Shown: one piece after another, positions 1 to 8,117 of the stretch | How the letters are laid out: every line of letters begins with the position of its first letter | How positions within the stretch are numbered: the stretch's first letter is position 1 | Assembly (NCBI GenBank): GCA_017405595.1 | Contig: JAFRAC010000017.1 | Coordinates: 1-64,000 of the forward strand | From: Thermoguttaceae bacterium | Lineage (GTDB): Bacteria > Planctomycetota > Planctomycetia > Pirellulales > Thermoguttaceae | Length of the DNA: 64,000 nucleotides | Direction of reading: 5' to 3' | Translations under genes and position numbers: made by a program | The notes under the pieces: generated by a model | What the model was told of the DNA's origin: nothing | Database searches by the model: none | Seen by the model: only the letters and a program-made list of their open reading frames with translations

Positions 1-1
1 C

Positions 2-346
2 GGCGAGATCGCCTCAAACGGAACCGTCTGTATTACACGAAAGCCGATCGCCTCGAACCGTTCCGTGCCGGTCGAAGAGGAGATGGAACAGCTCTTTGCG
101 TTCCGCCGGGCGCTTTTGCCGGAGTTCGAAAAGTCGCGGATTCCCTACGTCGAGGAGGAAACCCCGGTCGTTTGCGGATGGTATCCCGACGCGCGCGCGG
201 TTCTTCTTTGGAATCCGGAAAAGACCGCGAAAACCGTTCACCTCTGTTTTGCCGGCCGCCGCACGCCGGCGGAACTTGCGCCTCTCGATTCGGCGCTCAT
301 GCTCGAAAACGGCGACGGGACTTACCGCGAAATGAAGATCGCGTAA
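2..346 (+). CDS. C-terminal fragment of an unrecognised protein (5' end outside window)
   Basis: The frame is open from the first bases of the window and stops at 346, so only about 114 C-terminal residues are visible. A GTG at position 65 could be read as a start, but the frame runs through it without interruption and no ribosome-binding site precedes it, so this is more likely the end of a longer gene. The tail is rich in beta-strand-like hydrophobic/charged alternation (for example AVLLWNPEKTAKTVHLCF), as in C-terminal beta-sandwich domains of secreted hydrolases, but no family motif is recognised. A strong hairpin terminator overlaps its last codons. Confidence 0.6.
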   Translation, partial: GEIASNGTVCITRKPIASNRSVPVEEEMEQLFAFRRALLPEFEKSRIPYVEEETPVVCGWYPDARAVLLWNPEKTAKTVHLCFAGRRTPAELAPLDSALMLENGDGTYREMKIA

Positions 347-364
347 GTCCCGTCTTCCTTTTTC
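314..364 (+). terminator. Rho-independent terminator overlapping a stop codon
   Basis: An 11-base arm at 314-324 pairs with 344-354, extended by CGCG/CGCG (326-329 with 340-343), and is followed by TTCCTTTTT. It ends transcription of the partial gene at the left edge. The stem lies partly inside the coding region. Confidence 0.8.
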
Positions 365-389
365 ATTTGTCAGGTTTCTGAGGAAAAGG

Positions 390-1376
390 TTAGTCACCCG
401 CAGCGCGGGTGATCATCGCCGCCAGTTCGTCTAGGTTCGTCTGCTCGCTCAAAAACCGGACAGAACCGTCGCAGAAAAGCGCATGTGCCCCGCCGGGATG
501 CTGACTTCGGAAATCATACTGATAACTGGAACACTCGCATTGACCAGAATAGTCATACCACGGATCTTGCCAACAGAATTTCCCTTGCTCAAAATGTTCA
601 CAAGTAGGGCGAAAATTGATCTGTTTGTTGTTTTTTCGGAAAATATTCGTTCCCATCAGCCAACTACCGTTGTCACACTGTTTTGGCGATGCCGTTTCAT
701 ATGATGACGCTTCAGCTATCATGAGGGTGTTCGAAAGACCGTCGAGGATGTCCGATGCACTCACGGCTTGGGTTTCTAAAATGACACCGAGGTCCTTTTT
801 GGGATTAAACCCATCTGGTCCGACCTCTTTTCCCTTTTTGCTGATTTTCTCGGTAACGACTCCTGCGTAGTGAGATGGAGCCAGTTCAAGGTTTTGAGGT
901 TCCCAAGGGGCCCCTTCTCTTGGGTCGTAAAAATTGACTATCCGTAATTCTCTATCGCTGTCGGTGGGACAGATGTAAATCGGCAGAATCGCTTGACCTG
1001 CCTTGATATTTTCTTCTTCATACGCTTTCTTGTTGAAATCGCACAAGTCTTGAACCTGTTTTGCCTCGCAGAATGGAAGGATTAGTGCGCCCCAACCGAA
1101 ATAAGTCCCTTTATCGTACTCATATCCATCCGCGCCTTTGTACTTTTCCGAAATCTTTCCGGGGGGGAACGTCTCGAGCGCGGCATGATAGGCATGCATG
1201 GCGATGCCGATCTGCTTGAGGTTGCTGGAACATTTCATCCGGCGCGCCGCTTCGCGCGCGGCCTGTACAGCGGGGAGAAGAAGACCGATCAGGATGCCGA
1301 TAATCGCGATCACCACCAGCAGTTCGACCAGCGTGAACCCGCACCGGCTCCTTCGGGAAGAATGTTTCCTTTTCAT
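390..1376 (-). CDS. DUF1559 pseudopilin-like protein under a cobalamin riboswitch
   Basis: The protein has 328 residues. A short basic N-terminus (MKRKHSSRRSRCG) leads into [18 protein letters not shown], the type IV prepilin-like cleavage site and transmembrane helix. AREAARRMKCSSNLKQIG follows, the signature of the planctomycetal DUF1559 family, and the H-x9-DG motif (HPGGAHALFCDG) lies near the C-terminus. The ATG at 1376 is chosen because AAAGGAGG sits just upstream, even though the frame is open much further. Products of this family are thought to be exported and assembled or anchored at the cell surface, but their function is unknown. The 5' leader carries a B12 riboswitch (1490-1638), so expression should fall when cobalamin is plentiful. 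This hints at a role in cobalamin or cobalt acquisition. No metal-binding cluster stands out beyond several cysteines (C-E-C, C-W). Confidence 0.9.
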   Translation of the reverse strand: MKRKHSSRRSRCGFTLVELLVVIAIIGILIGLLLPAVQAAREAARRMKCSSNLKQIGIAMHAYHAALETFPPGKISEKYKGADGYEYDKGTYFGWGALILPFCEAKQVQDLCDFNKKAYEEENIKAGQAILPIYICPTDSDRELRIVNFYDPREGAPWEPQNLELAPSHYAGVVTEKISKKGKEVGPDGFNPKKDLGVILETQAVSASDILDGLSNTLMIAEASSYETASPKQCDNGSWLMGTNIFRKNNKQINFRPTCEHFEQGKFCWQDPWYDYSGQCECSSYQYDFRSQHPGGAHALFCDGSVRFLSEQTNLDELAAMITRAAGD

Positions 1377-1489
1377 GGAAACGCCTCCTTTCCAGAGTGA
1401 TGAAACTCGTCCGAAAGGCGGTTGAGTATGCGGGGGACGGCCCTGGTCGAAAAATGCCGTCAACCCGCGGCTTTTCCAACACAAACAAG

Positions 1490-1638
1490 AAATCGGCAGG
1501 TCTTCTGACTCCGGACAACCCTGCCCGGCCTTCTCGGAGCCGGGGCTCCAATGGCGCGCAAAGGGGCGGGGTCTTTTGCGTCCGATACAGCGGCGGGGAC
1601 CGTCCCGGCCTTGCACCGGGTTCCCTTACTCCGATTTC
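1490..1638 (-). ncRNA. Cobalamin (adenosylcobalamin-type) riboswitch
   Basis: Read on the minus strand, the B12 box AGTCAGAAGACCTGCC lies at 1495-1510. On the 5' side is the conserved GGGAACCCGGTGCAAG element followed by CCCCGCCGCTGT. The outer P1 stem is formed by GAAATCGG (1631-1638) and CCGATTTC (1490-1497). These are the conserved core pieces of the cobalamin riboswitch in the right order and spacing. A consensus promoter lies just upstream and the DUF1559 start codon is about 115 nt downstream. A GCCG...CGGC stem followed by ATTTTT (around 1450-1472) could be part of an expression platform. Confidence 0.92.
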
Positions 1639-1658
1639 CTCAACTGCGGTATGGTATC

Positions 1659-1687
1659 GTTATACTGCAGAAAGGGGGCGTTGTCAA
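1659..1687 (-). promoter_or_regulatory. Sigma70-type promoter of the riboswitch-DUF1559 unit
   Basis: On the minus strand, TTGACA (1687-1682), a 17-base spacer and TATAAC (1664-1659) form a near-perfect housekeeping promoter. The predicted transcript start near 1652 places the riboswitch P1 stem almost at the 5' end of the RNA. Confidence 0.85.
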
Positions 1688-1732
1688 GGTGTTCCCCCCG
1701 GCTCCCCGCCGGGGGAAGGGGGAGGGAACGGT

Positions 1733-2797
1733 TCAGAAAAGGGTCGGCGGCGCGTCGAACCGGTCCGGGTCGAATCCGAGGTGTTCGAGCCCTTTTTCGG
1801 TGACCTTTCGGCCGCGGGGGGTGCGGATCAACAGCTCGCTGCGCAGGAGGAACGGCTCGACCTCGTCGATCAGGGTGTCGGGCGCGACGTTCATGGTGTG
1901 CGCGACCGCCTCGACCCCGACCGGACCCCCGGCAAAGACCCGGCAGATCGTCTCCAAAAACTTGCGGTCGAACGAATCGAGCCCCAGCGAGTCGATCCCC
2001 TGCATCTGCATCGCGTCGAGCGCGACTTGCGGGGAGATTTTGCCGTCGGCGCGGGCGTCGGCGTAGTCGCGTACCCAGCGGAGCCGGTTGTTCGCCAGGC
2101 GCGGGGTGCCGCGCGAACGGTGCGCGATCTCTTCGGCGGCGGTACGGCTGATCGGGGTCTGGAGTTTTTCGGCGTTCCGCAGGACAATCTCGGTCAGTTC
2201 TTCGACGCTGTAGAAATCGAGATGTTCCCTCATCTGGAACCGGTCGCGCAGGGGGGCGCTGATGATGCCGGTACGGGTCGTCGCGCCGATCAGGGTGAAC
2301 GGCTTAAGGGCGAAATTGAGCGTACGGGCGTTGACCCCTTCGCCGAACGTGTAATCGACCCGGAAATCTTCCATCGCCGGATAGATGAACTCCTCGACCG
2401 ACTTCTGCATCCGGTGAATCTCGTCGATGAAGATGACGGAACCTTTTTCGGCCTGCGTCAGATAGGGGAGGATGTCTTTCGGCGCTTTGAGCGTGGCGCC
2501 GTTGGCGATCTGGAGCGTGGTGCCGAGTTCGCGCGGAATGCAGGTGGCGAAGGTCGTTTTTCCCAGGCCCGGAGGGCCGTCGAAGAGGATATGCCCGAGG
2601 GTCTCGCCCCGCTTTCGGGAGGCTTCGATCGCGATGCGGATCCGCTCGTAGACATCGCGCTGGCCGACCATCTGGTCCATCCGCGTCGGCCTGAGAAGAA
2701 TATCCTCTTCGCTGGGTGCGAGACGGCGGTCGTCCTGATAGCCGAACCCGCCGCCGGGTTCGCCGCTTTCGGAGTTGTAAATCGATTCGCGTGCCAT
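1733..2797 (-). CDS. ruvB: Holliday junction branch migration helicase RuvB
   Basis: The 354-residue hexameric AAA+ motor drives branch migration of Holliday junctions together with RuvA. Visible are Walker A GPPGLGKTT (about residue 74), Walker B FIDEIHR (about 123-129), the sensor region GATTRTG, the DRF arginine-finger region and the C-terminal winged-helix segment ending in RTPRGRKVTEKGLEHLG. The ATG at 2797 (MARESIYNS) is preferred over an upstream in-frame ATG because AAGGAC lies at good spacing. It is the last gene of cysS-ruvC-ruvA-ruvB, with a 122-base gap after ruvA. Confidence 0.97.
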   Translation of the reverse strand: MARESIYNSESGEPGGGFGYQDDRRLAPSEEDILLRPTRMDQMVGQRDVYERIRIAIEASRKRGETLGHILFDGPPGLGKTTFATCIPRELGTTLQIANGATLKAPKDILPYLTQAEKGSVIFIDEIHRMQKSVEEFIYPAMEDFRVDYTFGEGVNARTLNFALKPFTLIGATTRTGIISAPLRDRFQMREHLDFYSVEELTEIVLRNAEKLQTPISRTAAEEIAHRSRGTPRLANNRLRWVRDYADARADGKISPQVALDAMQMQGIDSLGLDSFDRKFLETICRVFAGGPVGVEAVAHTMNVAPDTLIDEVEPFLLRSELLIRTPRGRKVTEKGLEHLGFDPDRFDAPPTLF

Positions 2798-2919
2798 AAC
2801 TGTCCTTATCCCGTGAAACCGCGGCCGCAAAGAGCCGCCGAGAGTGCGCAGCGGTTAATCTGTGCCTTTGACTGTCTGTCCGGTAAAATTTGTGTGAATC
2901 GGAGTTCCGGCTTTGCCGG

Positions 2920-3552
2920 TCAGCTTTTGCGGTTGTTCTTGTAGATCGCCTCGATCAGGGCGGTCGCGTCCTTGAACCGCTTCTTTCCCCCTTCGGTGAC
3001 GCTGTCGACCAGACGGTGCGCTTCCGCTTCGGAATGCCCCAGGGCGATGAGCGCGTCGTAGGTTTCGGCGATCACGTCGAGGGTTTCCGGCGTGATCTCC
3101 CCTTCGCCCGGCCGCACCGCCATCAGCGCGAACTTCGGCACTTTGCGCCGGAGTTTGGCGACGATCCGCTCGGCGGTCGCCGCTCCGATTCCGGGCAGGT
3201 TCGAGAGGAATTTCACATCCTGATCTTCGATGGCGGCGGCGATATCGCGCACGGGGCGCACCATGGCGCGAAGCGCCTTTTTCGCTCCGACCCCGTCGAC
3301 GATGCAGAACAGATCGAAGAATTCGCGCTCGGCTTCGGAAAGAAAACCCAGGAGGCGGGGAACGACTTTTCCCTGCGTCATGTTTCCGTCGAGGTAGACG
3401 ATGGTGTGCAGCCGGATTTCGTTTCCGATTTCCGGCTGGAGCTGCCGGCGTGTGTATTCGGGGATCCAGACTTCAAACTGGAACGGGGGAACGTCCAGAA
3501 CGGCGCGTTCTTCGGAAAGCTTAACCAGTTTGCCGGTAATTTGCGTGATCAT
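2920..3552 (-). CDS. ruvA: Holliday junction DNA helicase subunit RuvA
   Basis: The 210-residue protein binds the four-way junction and loads RuvB. An N-terminal OB-fold (MITQITGKLVKLSEERAVLD) is followed by the tandem helix-hairpin-helix region (FDLFCIVDGVGAKKALRAM and FLSNLPGIGAATAERIVAKL) and a C-terminal domain III that contacts RuvB (ALIALGHSEAEAHRLVD). Length is normal for the family. It lies 63 bases downstream of ruvC and upstream of ruvB, giving a complete RuvABC resolvasome in one operon. Confidence 0.96.
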   Translation of the reverse strand: MITQITGKLVKLSEERAVLDVPPFQFEVWIPEYTRRQLQPEIGNEIRLHTIVYLDGNMTQGKVVPRLLGFLSEAEREFFDLFCIVDGVGAKKALRAMVRPVRDIAAAIEDQDVKFLSNLPGIGAATAERIVAKLRRKVPKFALMAVRPGEGEITPETLDVIAETYDALIALGHSEAEAHRLVDSVTEGGKKRFKDATALIEAIYKNNRKS

Positions 3553-3615
3553 CGGTGGTTTGTCCTTGTGGTTAAAGGGACCCTTCGGCGGGCGGGCTGT
3601 TCTTTCGCGCGGGGG

Positions 3616-4086
3616 TCAGCGGGAAGAGAACAGATGGCAGAGCGCAATGGCCATCGCGTCGGCGACGTCGGGGGGTTCCGGATAGGCCTTCAGGCCCAGC
3701 TCGAACTGGATGGCGCGCTGCATCTGGTCTTTCGGCGCGCGGCCGTTCCCGGTCAGCGACTTTTTGACCGTGGTGGCGGCATAGGAGAGGACCGGAACTT
3801 CGGACTGCGCCGCCGCCAGACAGATCGCCCCGCGCGCGTGCCCCATCAGGACTGCGGTCATCGGCCGCTTGTAGTGCGAGTAGACCTCTTCCAGGGCGAG
3901 CGCTTCGGGGGAGTAGAGTTCGATCGTCTCGCGGATCCCCTCGTAGATGTCGCGCACCCGCAACTCGAGTGTGGCGGCGCGGCTGCGGACCACTCCGGCA
4001 TCGACAATGCGGATCTTCCCGCCGACGTGTTCGAGGACACCGTAACCGGTGATCCGCAGGCCGGGATCGACTCCGATGACCCGCAC
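3616..4086 (-). CDS. ruvC: Crossover junction endodeoxyribonuclease RuvC
   Basis: This 156-residue RNase H-fold resolvase cleaves Holliday junctions symmetrically. The catalytic carboxylates are visible: D7 in GVDPGLRITGYG, the glutamate of LALEEVYSHYK, and the aspartates in PPDVADAMAIALCH. The start lies 4 bases downstream of the cysS stop, so the two are almost certainly co-transcribed. Confidence 0.96.
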   Translation of the reverse strand: MRVIGVDPGLRITGYGVLEHVGGKIRIVDAGVVRSRAATLELRVRDIYEGIRETIELYSPEALALEEVYSHYKRPMTAVLMGHARGAICLAAAQSEVPVLSYAATTVKKSLTGNGRAPKDQMQRAIQFELGLKAYPEPPDVADAMAIALCHLFSSR

Positions 4087-4090
4087 CGCT

Positions 4091-5656
4091 CTAGCCCCGC
4101 GACCAGACGGTACCGCCCGGACGGTCTTCGAGGAGAATGCCGGCGGCTTTCAGGTCGTTGCGGATTTTGTCGGCGGTCTCGAAATCCTTCCGCTTTTTCG
4201 CGGCCAGGCGCAGGTCGATCAGAATCGCCATCAGCGATTCGGTCAGGCCGTCGTCCGCGGCGGCGGCCCCGGCCTGCTCTTCCCTGAAAATGCCGAGGAT
4301 CTGCGCGAGTTCTTTGAGGACGGCTGCCGATTCGGCGAGTTCGTCTTTGTCGGCGGCGTCGGCGCCGGGCGACTCGAGCTTTTTCTCTTCAATGGCGCGG
4401 TTCAGAAGACGGACCAGATCGTACAGGACGCCGATCCCGCCGGCGGTATTGAAGTCGTCGTCCATCGCGTCGAGGAACTTCGCGCGGCAGGCGAGCGTTT
4501 CGGCAAGGAGCTTCTTTTCGGCGGGTACGCTGCCCCAGCGGGCGTCCCCTTCGGCGCGGGTTGCCGGAGCGGCAAGCCCGTAGAACGATTTGCCGGTAAC
4601 GAGCTTAAAGCGCTTGAAGAAGCGGTAGAAGGTGTCGAGCCCTTTTCCGACCTCGGTAAGACGCTCTTCGCTGTAATCGATCGGGCGGCGGTAATGGCTC
4701 GAAAGGAGGAAGAAGCGGATCGTTTCGGCGGGGAACCGGGCGAGCAGGTCGCGGAACGCGCTGGCCCCTTTCGATTTGCTGATCTTTCCGGCTTCCTGCG
4801 AGGCGAGGTCCCCCTCTTTGGCGGCGGATTCGGCGCTGCGCGTTTTGCGGCCGCCGACTTTGCCGACCTCGTTCGAAGCCTGCATCAGGCCGTTGTGCAT
4901 CCAGTATTTCGCCATCGGTTTTCCGTGGCACGCCTCGCTCTGGGCAATTTCGTTTTCGTGGTGCGGGAACTGCAGGTCCAGGCCGCCGCCGTGGATGTCG
5001 AAGGTGTCGCCCAAGAGGGAACCGCTCATGACCGAGCACTCGATATGCCACCCCGGACGCCCCGGCCCCCACGGACTTTCCCAGGAGGGTTCGCCCGGCT
5101 TGGCCGATTTCCAGAGGGCGAAATCGAAATCGGACTCTTTCCGGTCAGCGGTGCCCCCCCCTTCGCCCAGCATCTGGTCGAGCGAGCGGTTGCTCAGTTT
5201 GCCGTAACCTTCGAACTTGGCGACGTTGAAGTAGACGTCCCCTTCCGAGGCGTAAGCGTAGCCCTTTTCGATCAGTTTTTGGGTGAACGCAATGATCCCG
5301 TCCATATGCTCGGTGGCGCGGGGGAAATGGGTGATCGAATCGACTCCCATCGTTTTGAGGTTGGCGAAATAGTCGGCGGTCATCTCTTCGGCCACGGCGG
5401 ACATCGGAATCCCCCGCCGGTTCGATTCGGCGATCAGCTTGTCGTCGACGTCGGTGATGTTGACCACAAAGGTGACCTTGTAGCCGAGATAGGTGAAATA
5501 TTTCGTGATCGTGTCGAAGATGACCGGCCCGACCATATGCCCGATATGGCTCGGCTTGTAGACGGTCGGCCCGCAAAGGTAGATGCCGACTTTCCCCTCG
5601 TGAACGGGAACGAACGGTTCTTTGGTGCGTGAAAGCGTGTTGTAAACCTGAAGCAT
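4091..5656 (-). CDS. cysS: Cysteinyl-tRNA synthetase
   Basis: The class I synthetase (521 residues) charges tRNA-Cys in the cytoplasm. The HIGH-like motif is SHIGHM in CGPTVYKPSHIGHM. Zinc-ligand elements are CGPT near residue 28, WHIECS, and the HHENE region. The KMSKS loop is KISKSKG. Compared with the usual about 460 residues, the protein carries an extra charged stretch (VGGRKTRSAESAAKEGDLA) directly before the KMSKS loop and extra alanine/acidic residues in the C-terminal anticodon-binding region. It leads the cysS-ruvCAB operon; a TATAAT on the minus strand lies about 85 bases upstream. Confidence 0.97.
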   Translation of the reverse strand: MLQVYNTLSRTKEPFVPVHEGKVGIYLCGPTVYKPSHIGHMVGPVIFDTITKYFTYLGYKVTFVVNITDVDDKLIAESNRRGIPMSAVAEEMTADYFANLKTMGVDSITHFPRATEHMDGIIAFTQKLIEKGYAYASEGDVYFNVAKFEGYGKLSNRSLDQMLGEGGGTADRKESDFDFALWKSAKPGEPSWESPWGPGRPGWHIECSVMSGSLLGDTFDIHGGGLDLQFPHHENEIAQSEACHGKPMAKYWMHNGLMQASNEVGKVGGRKTRSAESAAKEGDLASQEAGKISKSKGASAFRDLLARFPAETIRFFLLSSHYRRPIDYSEERLTEVGKGLDTFYRFFKRFKLVTGKSFYGLAAPATRAEGDARWGSVPAEKKLLAETLACRAKFLDAMDDDFNTAGGIGVLYDLVRLLNRAIEEKKLESPGADAADKDELAESAAVLKELAQILGIFREEQAGAAAADDGLTESLMAILIDLRLAAKKRKDFETADKIRNDLKAAGILLEDRPGGTVWSRG

Positions 5657-5740
5657 GGAAATCTCTTTCGTTAAGGACAGACCGCGGCGGCCCCCTTTAC
5701 GGGCCGGGCGGGCGGTTTTTCGGCAGAATGAACTCTCCCG

Positions 5741-5769
5741 ATTATATCACACTCAGCCGTTAGCTAAAA
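5741..5769 (-). promoter_or_regulatory. Probable promoter of cysS-ruvCAB
   Basis: A perfect TATAAT on the minus strand (5746-5741) lies in a short AT-rich patch of the intergenic space. The -35 region (TTTTAG at 5769-5764, 17-base spacing) is weak. The position fits transcription into cysS. Confidence 0.55.
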
Positions 5770-5787
5770 CGCCAAACTTCGTTCCGC

Positions 5788-6885
5788 TCATTTCCCGGAA
5801 CCGGCCGCGGCACGGCCGGCCGCGTCGTAAAGGAGTTTCGGCAGCCGGTACGCCGGAAGGAGCCTGAGGGTTACTCCGGTTTCGGGGCAGGCGATTTCAC
5901 GGGGGGAGTCCGCCTTGCTGAGGGCGGGGAATCCGAGCGGCGACAGCGTTTTCTCTTCCGGCTGCGGGAATGGGATAGCCTCGCCCGTTTCGGCGACGGA
6001 AAGGAAAAGCCCGTCCCGGATCGGCAGGTCCAAAGCCTGTTCGCCGGAAGGGACGGGGAAGGGGCCGATTCGCCGGTCTCCTTCGAGCAAGGTCAGTTCC
6101 GCCGGCGGGCCGGAAGGAGTCTCCGGAAGGGGGAGCATTTCGAACCGGAGAGTATAGGCTCCCCTCTCGCGGTCGGTGTAGGAGTCCCTTTCGACGCTGA
6201 TCTCGGCGCTGCTCCGTTCGGAAAGGAACTGGATGATGTCGTTCAGGTCGGAGATGACGCCGCCGTTTTCCCCGGCGCCTTTCAGAAGCGGGGCGATCGG
6301 CGCGATTTCCCCCTGAACGGCTTGGAGCGCGGTGACGAGCTGGTCGATTCTTTGGAGCGGGTCGGAACCGATCCGCTGATGGCGTTCAAGAATCTCGGTG
6401 ATCTTTTCCTGTGCGAGCTGCGAGGCGGTTTTTTCGGCGGCGGAACGGAGCTGCACCGCCAGATTGACATCGATCTGTTCGATTTTGCTGTACGGAAGGC
6501 GGGTCAGAAAGAGGGCGGCCCTTTCCCACCGTTCCCGGCCGCTCAGCTCTTTGTAGCTCAGAATGTCGAGAATGCGCTTCAGCGCGCCGTCGAACGGTTC
6601 CCGGAGGTTCCGGCGCTGCCGGAGCGCGTCGGGCGTTTCGGCCGGCTTTAAAATTTCATCGGCCGCCAGCGCGAGAAACGGATAGGAACCGCTGTCGGCG
6701 GCGTTGGGGATCGCGCCGAGCGCCTCTTCCGTAACGAGGAGCGGCGCCTGCGGGGAAAGAGGGGCGCTTTCCGGTTCCTGAAAATAGAGGAGTCCGATCC
6801 CCGCGCCCCCGGCGATCGTGAAGAGGAACAGAATGAACAGAATGAAGCCGTTGGGCCTTTGCGGTTTTTTAGGAATCTTTTTCAT
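5788..6885 (-). CDS. Unrecognised single-span membrane protein of the ExbBD-like operon
   Basis: Product of 365 residues. A lysine-rich cytoplasmic start (MKKIPKKPQRPNG) is followed by one hydrophobic helix (FILFILFLFTIAGGAGIGLLYF, about residues 14-35), then a long periplasmic part with a helical, Gln/Glu-rich middle (about 130-230, coiled-coil-like) and a C-terminal beta-rich segment. No family is recognised. It is the last gene of the four-gene ExbB/ExbD-like cluster and its start overlaps the stop of the gene before it by 4 bases, so translation is coupled. It may be a periplasmic partner energised by the proton channel, which is inference from context only. Confidence 0.8.
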   Translation of the reverse strand: MKKIPKKPQRPNGFILFILFLFTIAGGAGIGLLYFQEPESAPLSPQAPLLVTEEALGAIPNAADSGSYPFLALAADEILKPAETPDALRQRRNLREPFDGALKRILDILSYKELSGRERWERAALFLTRLPYSKIEQIDVNLAVQLRSAAEKTASQLAQEKITEILERHQRIGSDPLQRIDQLVTALQAVQGEIAPIAPLLKGAGENGGVISDLNDIIQFLSERSSAEISVERDSYTDRERGAYTLRFEMLPLPETPSGPPAELTLLEGDRRIGPFPVPSGEQALDLPIRDGLFLSVAETGEAIPFPQPEEKTLSPLGFPALSKADSPREIACPETGVTLRLLPAYRLPKLLYDAAGRAAAGSGK

Positions 6886-7643
6886 GGGATGTTTTCGTCA
6901 TCGTTCAGGGAGGTTTGCCCTGTATAGAGGATGTGCGGAAACCGTTTTTTGACGTTTTCGTAAAGCCACTCGGCCTGCGAGGGGCCGGCGCAGCCGGTCT
7001 CGAGCGCGTAGAAGCGTGTGTAACCCCGGTTCTCCGGACCCGCGAGAGCGTCGAGCTGCGAAATCACCTTTTCGCAGAACTCCCGGGAGGTCCGCCCCGT
7101 GATGGGGACCGGCTCCGTTCCGAAAGAGAGGAGAAGGGCGCGGAATCCGTCCCTCTCGTTCGGCGGCAGGTACTGAAAGACGAGGACGCCCGGAAAACCG
7201 GCGGGTTCCCCGCCCTCCGCCGCGGAAAGACCGTCTTCCTTTGGCCGCAAATCCGCGTTTTCTTCCGCCGCGGGTTCCTCCTCCTGAAGGCCTGCCCGGC
7301 GGCTCTGCCGCGCACACCACGCGGCGAGCGCGTCGAGGGGAACAGGGTCGGCGGGGAGAGGCGTTTCCTGCGGCGTGCTGCTCGGGAACAGCTTGCTCCA
7401 AAACTCGGCGGCGGAGGTGTTCTGCTGTTCCTCCTGCCGCTCCTGCCGCGCCGGAGAGGGGGGCGGAACCGTGCTTTCGGCCGGACGGGATTTTTCGTCG
7501 GCAACGGGCTTCCGGTTTTCGAGACCGAACCGTTCCCCGTCCTCCCCGCCGCCGCCGCCGAACCGGAGAATGAGGACGGCGGCGGCCAGCAGAAGAAAGA
7601 GAATGAGGAGCGGGCGCCGGCGCCCCGGCTTTTTTCGGCTCAT
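6882..7643 (-). CDS. Unrecognised proline-rich membrane protein of the ExbBD-like operon
   Basis: Product of 253 residues: basic N-terminus (MSRKKPGRRRP), one transmembrane helix (LLILFLLLAAAVLILRF, about 12-28), a low-complexity Pro/Glu/Gln linker (about 45-150), and a compact C-terminal domain with FPGVLVFQYLPPNERDG and the end FPHILYTGQTSLNDDENIP. The layout (anchor, extended linker, periplasmic domain) resembles TonB or TolA-type connectors but no TonB motif is seen. It overlaps both neighbours by 4 bases. Confidence 0.8.
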   Translation of the reverse strand: MSRKKPGRRRPLLILFLLLAAAVLILRFGGGGGEDGERFGLENRKPVADEKSRPAESTVPPPSPARQERQEEQQNTSAAEFWSKLFPSSTPQETPLPADPVPLDALAAWCARQSRRAGLQEEEPAAEENADLRPKEDGLSAAEGGEPAGFPGVLVFQYLPPNERDGFRALLLSFGTEPVPITGRTSREFCEKVISQLDALAGPENRGYTRFYALETGCAGPSQAEWLYENVKKRFPHILYTGQTSLNDDENIP

Positions 7644-8113
7644 GGTCTCTTGATCTTTCCCGGTTCAATGCCACGTACGCGGAGAATTTCGCATCCCCAT
7701 TTCTTTTCGAGCAGGCCGAGGCGGGAATCCCAGTCCTGATCGAAAGCCCCTTTTTCGGAGGTCAGAACGACAAGCGGCGGCGTCTCTTTCTGAGGGGATG
7801 CCGCGATCAGGCGGCGGATATCGACGTCCGACACCTGATCGACTTCCTCGCCGAGCGAAAGGTCCTCGTTCAGCACGAAACACTTGTTCCGGTTCGGCCA
7901 CTCGCATTCGGCGAAAAGCCAGATTACATCGCGCCCGTTCCGGATGAAATTCCAGCCCGCCTCGCCGTAAAGATGGCTGACCTCCTTCTTCTGGGCTTCC
8001 TGCGCCTCCTGTCCCAGATTGGCGGCGGCGACCATGATCATAAAAAAGCCGAGCAGAAGGAGCGTCACATCCATCAGCGAGAGGAACCGGGCGAGGATCC
8101 GCTGAACGTTCAT
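7640..8113 (-). CDS. ExbD/TolR-like biopolymer transport protein (divergent)
   Basis: This product has 157 residues. A short cytoplasmic N-terminus precedes the single transmembrane helix with the key acidic residue, in LSLMDVTLLLLGFFMIM (Asp about residue 15). This corresponds to the proton-carrying Asp of ExbD/TolR. A periplasmic domain follows, but its sequence (DVDIRRLIAASPQKETPPLVV) is only distantly like the ExbD fold. The partner ExbB-like gene is directly upstream (4 bases between them). Together they could form a proton-driven channel complex in the inner membrane. Confidence 0.78.
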   Translation of the reverse strand: MNVQRILARFLSLMDVTLLLLGFFMIMVAAANLGQEAQEAQKKEVSHLYGEAGWNFIRNGRDVIWLFAECEWPNRNKCFVLNEDLSLGEEVDQVSDVDIRRLIAASPQKETPPLVVLTSEKGAFDQDWDSRLGLLEKKWGCEILRVRGIEPGKIKRP

Positions 8114-8117
8114 CGGA

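Noticed and set aside
1377..1616. N-terminal extension of the DUF1559 gene into the riboswitch
   Set aside because: The extension would translate the riboswitch RNA itself, while the prepilin-like start with a strong Shine-Dalgarno lies at 1376.
1397..2944. Plus-strand open frame across the riboswitch and ruvB
   Set aside because: Opposes ruvB and the cobalamin riboswitch; composition is that of an antisense frame.
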